A DNA stretch of 64,000 bases from Hyphomicrobium sp. (GTDB lineage Bacteria > Pseudomonadota > Alphaproteobacteria > Rhizobiales > Hyphomicrobiaceae). The stretch lies in NCBI GenBank assembly GCA_019751875.1, contig JAIEMV010000004.1, positions 1 to 64,000 of the forward strand, written 5' to 3'. The first letter of the stretch is position 1, and each line of letters begins with the position of its first letter. Shown here one piece after another: positions 45,089 to 52,231 of the stretch. The notes under the pieces are model-generated. The model did no database searches, was not told the DNA's origin, and was given only the letters and a program-made list of their open reading frames with translations. The position numbers and the translations under genes were made by a program.

Positions 45089-45165
45089 TGGTAGCGGGAC
45101 CCGGACTTGAACCGGGGACCTACGGATTATGATTCCGCCGCTCTAACCAACTGAGCTATCCCGCC
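45089..45165 (-). tRNA. tRNA-Met (anticodon CAU)
   Basis: On the minus strand the gene starts GGCGGGATAGCTCAG and ends TCCCGCTACCA, so CCA is encoded. The anticodon arm GCGGA-ATCATAA-TCCGT puts CAU in the anticodon. CAU is shared with tRNA-Ile2, so the elongator-Met identity is by analogy with alphaproteobacterial elongator tRNA-Met sequences. The T arm GGTTCAAGT is normal. Confidence 0.9.
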
Positions 45166-45214
45166 GTACCAGAGCGCCGTCTATAGGGACGGCGGTGTAA
45201 ACCTGTCAAGCAAT

Positions 45215-45428
45215 TGCGCCAACCGACTCCGCGCTGCGGAGCCGGCCGGTTGGCGCGGACGCCTCTCAAATGCGCCAACCGACTCCGCGCTGCGGAGCCG
45301 GCCCGTTGGCGCGGACGCCTCTCAAATGCGCCAACCGACTCCGCGCTGCGGAGCCGGCCGGTTGGCGCGGACGCCTCCTAAATGCGCCAACCGACTCCGC
45401 GCTGCGGAGCCGGCCGGTTGGCGCGGAC
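45215..45428. repeat. Array of four 56-bp hairpin repeats
   Basis: Four units start TGCGCC at 45215, 45271, 45327 and 45383 with an exact period of 56 bases; the last stops after 46 bases. In each unit GCGCCAACCG pairs with CGGTTGGCGC and CTCCGC pairs with GCGGAG, giving a nested cruciform of 41 bases and a 15-base spacer. One outer arm in unit 2 carries a single change. The array sits 3 bases after the methyltransferase stop codon (as read on its strand). Confidence 0.92.
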
Positions 45429-45430
45429 TG

Positions 45431-46159
45431 TTACTCGGCCGCGACGCGTTTGGCTTCAGCGAGCTTCTGGAACCGCATCATCGTAAAGATGCCGAAGGGA
45501 CGTACAGAGCGGCGTTCGACAAGCTTGAGGTCGTGGCAGACCATCACCCGGGAGTGGTCGAAGATCGGCCGCCAGCCGATCAATTCGGCGAACGGCGCCA
45601 TGCGCCGCTCTACCCAGCCGCGCACGCCTTCTTCCTGACTGAAGTGGTTGACGAGGACGACTTCGCCGCCGGGCTTCGTAACGCGCGAAAGCTCACGCAT
45701 GACCTTCTCAGGGTCAGGCACGACAGTCATCACGTACATGGCGACCACCGTGTCGAAGGAATGGTCCGGGAACTCCAGTTCACCGGCATCCATCTCATAA
45801 AGACCCTTCACGTTGGTCAGTCCGAGTTCTGTTACGCGCTGCCGGGCTTTTTCAAGCATGTCAGTCGAGAGGTCGATCCCGACGATGTCGAGGTCGCGCC
45901 TATAGTCGGGCAAGGAAAGGCCGGTGCCGACACCGACTTCCAGAACGCTGCCGGAGCAGTGCCGGTTGATCGCTTCAGCCGTATGACGGCGGCCTTCCGT
46001 GGCCACCCGGCCGAAGGTGTGGTCGTACACGGGAGCCCAGCGCCGGTAGGCGACCTTCACTGCGTCCTCGTGAATATGGCCGATGTGCACGATACGGCCA
46101 CCAGCCTTCTGCACCGCAGGTCGGGTGCGCTTTGCCCTCGGCCGCAAATTCGAAATCAT
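45431..46159 (-). CDS. Class I SAM-dependent methyltransferase (PmtA-like)
   Basis: A 242-residue methyltransferase. The SAM motif LEVGVGTGLSLPDY is near residue 82, the acidic strand IVGIDLSTDMLEKARQR binds the cofactor ribose, and FPDHSFDTVVAMYVMTV is motif II. The pattern VYDHTFGRVATEGRRHT ahead of motif I resembles phosphatidylethanolamine N-methyltransferase PmtA of alphaproteobacteria, but the substrate is an inference. Start at MISNLRPRAKR has GAGG upstream. Its 3' end runs directly into the 56-bp array. It lies 61 bases downstream of mnmA on the same strand. Confidence 0.85.
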   Translation of the reverse strand: MISNLRPRAKRTRPAVQKAGGRIVHIGHIHEDAVKVAYRRWAPVYDHTFGRVATEGRRHTAEAINRHCSGSVLEVGVGTGLSLPDYRRDLDIVGIDLSTDMLEKARQRVTELGLTNVKGLYEMDAGELEFPDHSFDTVVAMYVMTVVPDPEKVMRELSRVTKPGGEVVLVNHFSQEEGVRGWVERRMAPFAELIGWRPIFDHSRVMVCHDLKLVERRSVRPFGIFTMMRFQKLAEAKRVAAE

Positions 46160-46220
46160 CTGCCAACCTCGTCCTTTGTCCGTTGCCCCCGCACACCTGC
46201 ACTCGCAGACATGCCACAAA

Positions 46221-47540
46221 TTATCTGACCGCGCGGCGTGGTTCGCTCGTCTGGTCGTTCATATCCTGATCACCCGCTGCCGGCCCGTTGCTCGACCGCA
46301 AAGTGCGTACGATCGTTCCCCCGCCCAGAACACGCGATGTGTTGCTGCCATCGGCGTAAAATACACACGCTTGCCCAGCAGCGATCCCGAGCTGGCCTTC
46401 GCGCAAGATGACTTTGATCGTGCCATCTTCGCTGCTCGTCAATATGGCAGGTTGTGTCGGCTGCGAAGAGCGCACACGAACATGCAGCGCTCGCTGACCG
46501 GCGGCGGCATCGGCAAGTGGTTCGTCGCCAAGCCAATTCACACCTTTCAGAATGAGTTCCGTGGTCTCCAGCGCCTGACGCGGACCAACGATGACTTCAT
46601 TGCGGGCGGCATCCAGACGGACGACGAACAGCGGCTCGGCGCTTGGAATGCGGATGCCGCGGCGCTGACCGACCGTGTAATTGATGATGCCGTCGTGACG
46701 ACCAAGGTGGCGACCGTCGATGTGCACGATGTCGCCCGCCTGAAGCGCGCCCGGCTTCAGCCGTTCGATGACGTCGGTATAGCGGCCTTTCGGTACGAAG
46801 CAGATGTCCTGGCTGTCGGATTTGTCGGCAACCGGCAGGCCGAGTTCCCGGGCGAGGTCGCGCACGGCGGCTTTCGGCATGTCGCCGAGCGGAAACATAA
46901 TGCGTTCCAGCTGGGCGCGGGTTGTCGAATAAAGAAAGTAGCTCTGGTCGCGCTCGGCATCGCGGGCGCGGCTGAGCACTGGGCCTGATGGCGTCTCTTC
47001 CAGGCGAATGTAGTGACCGGTGGCCAATTTCTCGGCTCCCAGTTCCATCGCCATGTCGAGGAGATCCTTGAACTTGATCTCCTGGTTGCAAGTCACGCAC
47101 GGGATCGGCGTTTCGCCGGCCATGTAGCTGTCGGCGAAACTCGTCATCACCTTTTCGGCGAAGCGGCGCTCGTAATCGAGGACATAGTGGGGGATGCCGA
47201 TGAGATCGGCGACGCGGCGTGCATCCTGGATGTCCTGACCGGCGCAGCAGGCGCCTTTACGGGCAATGGCTTCGCCGTGGTCATAAAGCTGGAGCGTGAT
47301 GCCCACGACGTCATAACCCTGGCGCTTCAAAAGCGCGGCGACGAGCGAGCTGTCGACACCACCCGACATGGCGACCACGACACGGCTGCCGATGGCGGGA
47401 GCCACGGCGGCAATGCTGGTCGGGCTGTCGGCGCTATCGGTCACGGTAATCGGCTCTCGACATCGTTCATCATTGCGATCGTCTTCGTTGCACAGGCACG
47501 GCGGACCAACGAAATGGGGCTCAAAATCAAAATTTTTCAT
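46221..47540 (-). CDS. mnmA: tRNA 2-thiouridine(34) synthase MnmA
   Basis: A 439-residue (from the first ATG) enzyme that thiolates U34 in tRNA-Glu, -Gln and -Lys. The PP-loop [15 protein letters not shown] is near residue 54, catalytic Cys in [12 protein letters not shown] and [14 protein letters not shown] are present, and the tRNA-binding core ends VRTLRSSNG. The first 45 residues are not family-like; a GTG at 47444 (VTDSADSPT) is a plausible true start, so the reported start is uncertain. Confidence 0.93.
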   Translation of the reverse strand: MKNFDFEPHFVGPPCLCNEDDRNDERCREPITVTDSADSPTSIAAVAPAIGSRVVVAMSGGVDSSLVAALLKRQGYDVVGITLQLYDHGEAIARKGACCAGQDIQDARRVADLIGIPHYVLDYERRFAEKVMTSFADSYMAGETPIPCVTCNQEIKFKDLLDMAMELGAEKLATGHYIRLEETPSGPVLSRARDAERDQSYFLYSTTRAQLERIMFPLGDMPKAAVRDLARELGLPVADKSDSQDICFVPKGRYTDVIERLKPGALQAGDIVHIDGRHLGRHDGIINYTVGQRRGIRIPSAEPLFVVRLDAARNEVIVGPRQALETTELILKGVNWLGDEPLADAAAGQRALHVRVRSSQPTQPAILTSSEDGTIKVILREGQLGIAAGQACVFYADGSNTSRVLGGGTIVRTLRSSNGPAAGDQDMNDQTSEPRRAVR

Positions 47541-47950
47541 GCCTCAGCGTCAATTCTGCGGCGACGCAGCATGACCGTTGCGGGAGCGAGGCACAAGGCT
47601 TCTGTTTACCTCTCAGGCACTGTCACTGACAAGCGGGATGCAAATTCAGCCGGGTTTCTCGTGCCGGGAATGCAACCCCACACGGCATCAGTGGTTCAGA
47701 ACCGAAAGGCGAAGCTGACGTTTCACGTTGGAAAGTCCGCATGCGGCCGATAACAGCCACCTTCTGTGAAAGCCGTCTCAATGCGCATGCCGTAGCGGCA
47801 CACATGTTCCGGTTCGGCATCAACCTTAACTGCTTGCGAGGGCTTCGCGGGACAACGCGTTATGGTATGTTTACTCAATGGGTTAGGCTGAATTTAATGG
47901 CACCCTGCTAGGGTAGTCTTATGCGTGGTCATCAGAGTGTACCGAGTATC
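47541..47950. other. Intergenic region between mnmA and sciP
   Basis: 410 bases with promoters of two divergent genes and one recognised site, the CtrA box at 47883-47897. I see no small gene or repeat. Small open frames here have no protein-like composition. Confidence 0.4.
47883..47897 (+). promoter_or_regulatory. CtrA-binding site upstream of sciP
   Basis: TTAG-GCTGAAT-TTAA is an almost perfect TTAA-N7-TTAA CtrA box, 54 bases before the chosen sciP start. CtrA-driven sciP expression is known in Caulobacter, so this site probably drives the gene. Confidence 0.7.
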
Positions 47951-48229
47951 ATGACCGAACACCAAATGAGAGGGCGTACCCGCTATGTCATCGGACCCGA
48001 TGGGGCTCCGCTGACCGTTGCGGATCTACCGCCGAAAGACACCAAACGCTGGGTCATCCGCCGCAAAGCGGAAGTCGTCGCGGCCGTTCGCGGCGGGCTG
48101 CTCAGCATCGAAGAAGCTTGTGACCGGTACAAATTGACCGTGGACGAGTTCCTTTCCTGGCAGCGGTCGATCGATCAGCACGGTCTGCCGGGTTTGCGAG
48201 CCACGAAAATCCAGGATTATCGCCGCTAA
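47951..48229 (+). CDS. sciP: CtrA inhibitor SciP (DUF1153)
   Basis: A 92-residue small helical protein. The family core is RYVIGPDGAPLTVADLPP, KRWVIRRKAEVVAAVRGG, LLSIEEACDRYKLTVDEFLSW, and GLRATKIQDYRR (the basic C-terminus that contacts CtrA or DNA). SciP limits CtrA-dependent transcription in Caulobacter and related alphaproteobacteria. The start MTEHQMRG was chosen over an ATG ten codons earlier because it gives the usual length. Its own promoter has a CtrA box, giving a feedback loop with ctrA 2 kb away. Confidence 0.95.
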   Translation: MTEHQMRGRTRYVIGPDGAPLTVADLPPKDTKRWVIRRKAEVVAAVRGGLLSIEEACDRYKLTVDEFLSWQRSIDQHGLPGLRATKIQDYRR

Positions 48230-48258
48230 CCGCCGGTGTGCGGCTTAGTGTCGAGTAT

Positions 48259-48288
48259 CGCGCCGCTTCGATCCTTCGAGGCGGCGCG
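48259..48288. terminator. Hairpin between convergent sciP and lipoprotein genes
   Basis: CGCGCCGC (48259-48266) pairs with GCGGCGCG (48281-48288), with a short inner TCGA stem. No T tract follows on either strand, so terminator function is a guess based on position between convergent genes. Confidence 0.4.
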
Positions 48289-48306
48289 TATTGGCTTTGG
48301 CGATCG

Positions 48307-48888
48307 CTATTGCGGCTTTACAGTCCCCGGCTTCGCAGCAGGTTTCGTCGGCGCCTTTTTGGAGGCAATGACCGGCGGGGGCGGGGTAGCCGCCAATGTG
48401 TTCTGATCGCTACAGTTTTCCTCGCCTGCCGCCCATCGGCGAGCGTCACGGGCTAAGGGCTCGGCTATTTCCGGCGGCAGCTTGAAATTCTCGATTTCGA
48501 CCTTGGTCCCTTCGGGATCCGGGATGATTGCCAATTTCCAGGCCCGAATGGACCGCGGGTCCGTCGCCTCGCGGTCGCGCTGGTGAATGCTGATCACAGA
48601 CGCGCCGCCTTTCGACGGCGGCTGTGCATCGGCGTTGTAGATGTAGGCCGGTTTCAAAGGTCCGCTGGGGCTGAACCAGCACGTCAGAATGCCACGGCCG
48701 ACCCGGGTATAGATCTCCGTCGGCGCGCCAACGGGGCGGGGGGCGTCGGCTGGCGCGAGTTTCGGTGTAATGGCGGCAACGTCGGGCATCGCGACACTCG
48801 GCAGGCTCGGCGACGAGCTGGAGCAGCCGGCCAGAATTGCGGCGGCAATCGATGTGACAGCGAGACGCGTATCGCGAGAACATCGCAT
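48307..48888 (-). CDS. Putative lipoprotein
   Basis: A 193-residue protein with a lipoprotein signal: SIAAAILAGCSSSSPSLP, with Cys in a good LAGC lipobox. The mature part contains EIYTRVGRGILTCWFSPSGP and an acidic-basic region, then a Lys/Pro/Ala-rich tail (APTKPAAKPG). I do not recognise a family. It sits between sciP and the fliJ-like gene, with no flagellar gene in the immediate gap. Confidence 0.78.
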   Translation of the reverse strand: MRCSRDTRLAVTSIAAAILAGCSSSSPSLPSVAMPDVAAITPKLAPADAPRPVGAPTEIYTRVGRGILTCWFSPSGPLKPAYIYNADAQPPSKGGASVISIHQRDREATDPRSIRAWKLAIIPDPEGTKVEIENFKLPPEIAEPLARDARRWAAGEENCSDQNTLAATPPPPVIASKKAPTKPAAKPGTVKPQ

Positions 48889-49035
48889 GAAAATTGTGCC
48901 TTACCGCGAGATCCGGTGACTTCAACGCACATACTTAGCCGCTTCTTTATGTTTCGATTCCGGCCAATTGCGGACGCTTCGCATGGTGTTCACCGGTGCA
49001 CAAGACGGCCGTGGCGACAGAACCAGGGCAAAACC

Positions 49036-49074
49036 CATACAAATAAGGCGGGCTGGAGTGATCTCCAGCCCGCC
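49036..49074 (-). terminator. Terminator of the fliJ-like gene
   Basis: GGCGGGCTGGAG (49047-49058) pairs perfectly with CTCCAGCCCGCC (49063-49074) over 12 bases. Read on the minus strand, the helix is followed by TTATTTGT, a U-rich tail. It lies about 30 bases after the stop of the fliJ-like gene. Confidence 0.75.
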
Positions 49075-49105
49075 TCAGCTCTCAGACGTCAAAACGCGAT
49101 GTGGA

Positions 49106-49495
49106 TTAGCGCAGCGAAGCACTGTCTGAGCGTTCGCCGCGACGGCGGCTGTGCCCCCGATCGTTCTCGCGGGGTGGTTCTGCCGTGGCAGCGCGGCTCA
49201 ACTGATCCGCTGCCTCGTCTCGGTCTGATATCGCGGCTTCGAGTTTAATCTTCAATTCTCCGGCCGAGGAGCGCAGGTTTTCACGGCGGGCGCTCGCCGA
49301 CTTGGCGAAGGTCGAATAAGAGAAGTGCGCGGGATCTTTGATCCCGGTGCGCTCTTCTTCGGCCTGGATCTGGCGATCCAGATCGCTGGCAATAGCTTCA
49401 AACTCACGAATCATAAGCTCGAGGTCCGCGACTTTGCGGGCCTTCTCCTCAGCTTCGAACCGCTTCAGACGAAGCGCAGTCTCGCGTGGCTTCAT
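49106..49495 (-). CDS. fliJ: FliJ-like flagellar export chaperone
   Basis: A 129-residue coiled-coil protein. KPRETALRLKRFEAEEKARKVADLELMIREF at the start and a Lys/Glu-rich helical middle match the alphaproteobacterial FliJ type found next to ctrA (GIKDPAHFSYSTFAKSA is characteristic of this branch). FliJ couples the FliI ATPase and chaperone-bound substrates in flagellar export. FliI is not in this window. The Met at 49495 begins the family-length protein; the region upstream is non-coding. Confidence 0.78.
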   Translation of the reverse strand: MKPRETALRLKRFEAEEKARKVADLELMIREFEAIASDLDRQIQAEEERTGIKDPAHFSYSTFAKSASARRENLRSSAGELKIKLEAAISDRDEAADQLSRAATAEPPRENDRGHSRRRGERSDSASLR

Positions 49496-50160
49496 GGTTC
49501 GATACCCCATACTTGTTCGAACACGGTGCCTGAGCACTTCAAATCCCATGCCAACCATGGGTTGCCGCAATCAGGAAAAGTTATCCGACAGGTCGCTCCG
49601 TAGGGGGTGAGCCCACGTTGCGTCTGTCAACTATACCCAATATAGGTAGCATATGCCAATTAAGTTGCGGTAAAGCAACGAGATGCGAAGTTTTTCTAAA
49701 GTTTTGTCTAGCGTCCCAAAAAAGTTTCGCAGGCGCCCTGTGGTGGGCTCGCGAATTCTGATACCTGTAGATTCGTGTGAGTTTGTGCTTGGAAATCTGA
49801 GAATCGCCACAGTTGGGATCGCGGCCGGGCAGGGCCGGAATTATCTCAACCGAGGGGTCATCGCAGGGTCCAGGCGCAGCGAAGTCGGGCGGCGGGGTCA
49901 TTTAATCAAATCATGTCGTTGGCGCGTTCCGGGTCGCTCCGGGCGAACGACAATCCCTTGCTCAGAAACAATTGGCTATGTGTGCCGGCAGGCTTGCAGC
50001 GGTCGGCGCAAGACAAAATTAGGGTTTGTTAACCTCTGGTCGGTAAATTCCTTAAAAGGGGATTAGCGCGAGCCGCGAATATCGCGGGCGACGCTAGCGT
50101 TCTCTTCAGCATCTGGGCAGACGACCTGGCGACGGGACAGGGAAGAGAGGAACGAAAGAA
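49496..50160. other. Upstream region of ctrA (665 bases)
   Basis: Non-coding region between divergent fliJ-like and ctrA genes. It holds a TTAA-N7-TAAA site at 49660-49674, two CcrM-type GANTC sites (49770-49774 and 49801-49805), and TTAA-rich inverted segments near 50031-50060, just before ctrA. No small gene was found. Confidence 0.6.
49660..49674 (+). promoter_or_regulatory. Near-consensus CtrA-type site
   Basis: TTAA-GTTGCGG-TAAA matches the TTAA-N7-TTAA CtrA consensus in 7 of 8 positions. It is closer to the fliJ-like gene than to ctrA. Confidence 0.45.
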
Positions 50161-50862
50161 ATGCGAGTCCTTCTTATTGAGGACGATAGCGCAACGGCGC
50201 AAAGCATCGAACTGATGCTGCAGTCCGAAGGCTTCAACGTCTACACGACGGATCTTGGCGAGGAAGGCGTGGACCTCGGCAAGCTCTATGACTACGATAT
50301 CATCCTACTGGACTTGAACCTGCCCGATATGAGCGGCTACGAAGTCCTCAAGACGCTGCGCGTCAGCAAGGTTTCGACCCCCATCCTGATCCTGTCTGGC
50401 CTTGCCCAGATCGAAGACAAGGTGAAGGGTCTCGGCTTTGGCGCCGATGATTATATGACGAAGCCCTTCCACAAGGACGAGTTGGTGGCGCGCATTCACG
50501 CCATCGTACGCCGCTCCAAGGGCCACGCGCAGTCGGTCATTGAGACTGGCGATCTCAAGGTCAACCTCGACACCAAGACGGTCGAGGTCAACGGCCAGCG
50601 CGTGCACTTGACCGGCAAGGAATACCAGATGCTCGAGCTGCTCTCGCTGCGCAAGGGCACCACGCTCACCAAAGAAATGTTCCTCAACCACCTCTATGGT
50701 GGCATGGACGAGCCGGAACTGAAGATTATCGACGTCTTCATCTGCAAGCTGCGCAAGAAGCTCAAGGAAGTTACCGGCGCGCCAAACGGCTATATCGAAA
50801 CTGTCTGGGGCCGCGGCTATGTGCTGCGCGATCCTGGCGACGAAGGCACGGTTGCAGCGTAA
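50161..50862 (+). CDS. ctrA: Cell-cycle response regulator CtrA
   Basis: A 233-residue OmpR-type regulator that controls division, flagellum and DNA replication genes in alphaproteobacteria. REC: acidic pocket DD at 8-9, acceptor Asp51 (ILLDLNLPD), Lys in [16 protein letters not shown]. The winged-helix domain has [17 protein letters not shown], and KLRKKLKE[11 protein letters not shown] as the recognition and wing parts. The protein ends in AA, as in Caulobacter CtrA, where the final alanines are needed for ClpXP degradation. GANTC sites upstream suggest CcrM methylation control. A terminator follows directly. Confidence 0.97.
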   Translation: MRVLLIEDDSATAQSIELMLQSEGFNVYTTDLGEEGVDLGKLYDYDIILLDLNLPDMSGYEVLKTLRVSKVSTPILILSGLAQIEDKVKGLGFGADDYMTKPFHKDELVARIHAIVRRSKGHAQSVIETGDLKVNLDTKTVEVNGQRVHLTGKEYQMLELLSLRKGTTLTKEMFLNHLYGGMDEPELKIIDVFICKLRKKLKEVTGAPNGYIETVWGRGYVLRDPGDEGTVAA

Positions 50863-50892
50863 GCGGCAACGTCCCGTATGTCCCGATGCGAG

Positions 50893-50922
50893 ACAGGGGT
50901 TCGGATATTTCCGAACCCCTGT
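50893..50922. terminator. Bidirectional terminator between ctrA and FKBP gene
   Basis: ACAGGGGTTCGGA pairs exactly with TCCGAACCCCTGT (13 bases, 4-base loop). On the plus strand TTTCGCTTT follows. It lies between convergent ctrA and the peptidyl-prolyl isomerase gene and can serve both. Confidence 0.85.
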
Positions 50923-50950
50923 TTCGCTTTGCCGGTTGTTCGCGGAAGGG

Positions 50951-51412
50951 TCAGCGTATGCCGAGCAATTCCACGTCGAAAATGAGCGTTGCGTTGGGTG
51001 GAATGACGCCGCCGGCGCCGCGTGCACCATAGCCAAGCTCCGGTGGAATGATCAGGGTCCGCTTGCCGCCGACTTTCATGCTGGCGACGCCTTCGTCCCA
51101 GCCCTTGATCACGCGGCCGGTGCCGATCGGGAACTCGAATGGATCACCGCGGTCCACGGAACTGTCGAACTTACGTCCCTTCTGGCCATTCTCGTAAAGC
51201 CAGCCCGTGTAGTGCATCACGCAGGTCTGGCCGGTTGATGGGCTCGCGCCATCGCCGACTTTGGTGTCTTCAATCTTCAATCCGCTGGGTGTCGTCACCG
51301 CTGTCTCCTGAGCTAGCACTGCATTTGTCGGCGGCGTAAGGGTCACGCCCGACCCTGCCACCACTGCACCAATGAGCCCGAGACGGACGAGCCTTGAAAG
51401 TGACGTTGCCAT
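50951..51412 (-). CDS. FKBP-type peptidyl-prolyl cis-trans isomerase (exported)
   Basis: A 153-residue exported isomerase. After a signal peptide (RLVRLGLIGAVVAGSGVTLT) comes a single FKBP domain with YTGWLYENGQKGRKFDSSVD, DPFEFPIGTGRVIKGWDEGVASM and the C-terminal IPPELGYGARGAGGVIPPNA. The core residues of the active site (Tyr, Phe, Asp, Trp, Tyr) are present. It would assist folding in the periplasm. The ribosome binding site is GGGGAA before the start at 51412. It converges with ctrA. Confidence 0.92.
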   Translation of the reverse strand: MATSLSRLVRLGLIGAVVAGSGVTLTPPTNAVLAQETAVTTPSGLKIEDTKVGDGASPSTGQTCVMHYTGWLYENGQKGRKFDSSVDRGDPFEFPIGTGRVIKGWDEGVASMKVGGKRTLIIPPELGYGARGAGGVIPPNATLIFDVELLGIR

Positions 51413-51499
51413 GAGTTCCCCGGCCACTGTTTTCTCACCGGGTGGTTGGTAGACCAATCCCGTGGCAATTGCACGGCAGTTCTAGGGATGGGCCAAAGC

Positions 51500-51742
51500 T
51501 TAGGCTTCATTTTTCCTGCGGACGGCGCCGGTATGGTCCGCATCGTTATCGGCCAGCCAGCCGGAGGTTTTCGGCTCATGTGTTTCGCTTTCGGACGTAT
51601 CTTCATCCGGCGCCTCCGCAAGTCGCTCTACTTCTTCCTGGAGATAGCGCAGAACCTCACGCCGCTGGGCGGGTTCCAGATCAAGTAAGGTGACCGCCAA
51701 CGATCGAGCCAAGTACCGCGCTTCATCATAGGTTTTCGACAT
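51500..51742 (-). CDS. Small hypothetical protein
   Basis: An 80-residue acidic helical protein starting MSKTYDEARYLARSLAVTLL, with LEPAQRREVLRYLQEEVERLAE and a hydrophilic tail. Strong ribosome binding site (GGAGGAAGAG) upstream of the ATG. I do not recognise the family. It is on the same strand as, and 87 bases upstream of, the FKBP gene. Confidence 0.62.
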   Translation of the reverse strand: MSKTYDEARYLARSLAVTLLDLEPAQRREVLRYLQEEVERLAEAPDEDTSESETHEPKTSGWLADNDADHTGAVRRKNEA

Positions 51743-51758
51743 CGGCTCTTCCTCCGCC

Positions 51759-52004
51759 TCAAAACTCTTCTGGGTTGCTGGAGTTGCGCGCAAGCGTGGG
51801 CAAGTGATCCTGGTTCTCTGGCCACGCTTCGGCGTCTGTTTCGGGATAACTCCGCAACGCGTCTCCATTTCCCAAAGAATTCGCATATTCGGCGATTTGT
51901 ACAAGCCGTGCGTTGCGGACAATCCAGAACGGCGAATTCCGATATCCTACCCATACGATTTCAGATGTCTTCAACGACCTAGCAATGCTTTGTAGCAGCG
52001 CCAT
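51759..52004 (-). CDS. Small hypothetical protein, possibly degenerate
   Basis: An 81-residue open frame from Met (MALLQSIARSLKTSEIVWVG) with protein-like hydrophobic spacing (WVGYRNSPFWIV, RLVQIAEYANSLG) but no recognised domain. It lies 16 bases upstream of the 80-residue gene and could be coupled to it. A GTG 12 codons earlier is the alternative start. No obvious ribosome binding site, so a remnant is possible. Confidence 0.35.
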   Translation of the reverse strand: MALLQSIARSLKTSEIVWVGYRNSPFWIVRNARLVQIAEYANSLGNGDALRSYPETDAEAWPENQDHLPTLARNSSNPEEF

Positions 52005-52231
52005 GACATGGATTGGCTTGCGTATTCCATGACTTTCCACGTTCGCGTGACGCCACCAGCCGATCGTTCATGGCTCAGTTCACGCCTCCGCTCATCGGAA
52101 ATCCCGATACAGATTCGAAGCTAACGAACCTCAGTTGACAGCTCGCGATATGGGGCTGGGTTTTACTCGTCGCGTCTGTCACGACATTGATTTGTCTGTG
52201 ACTGAGCCGCGTCAGGTCGCGGTTTCTTTTT

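Noticed and set aside
45215-45428. Possible CRISPR array
   Set aside because: The spacers between repeated blocks are themselves identical, and there are no cas genes or leader. It is a tandem repeat.
46083-46988. 301-residue ORF opposite mnmA
   Set aside because: Mirror frame of a well-supported enzyme gene; no independent motifs.
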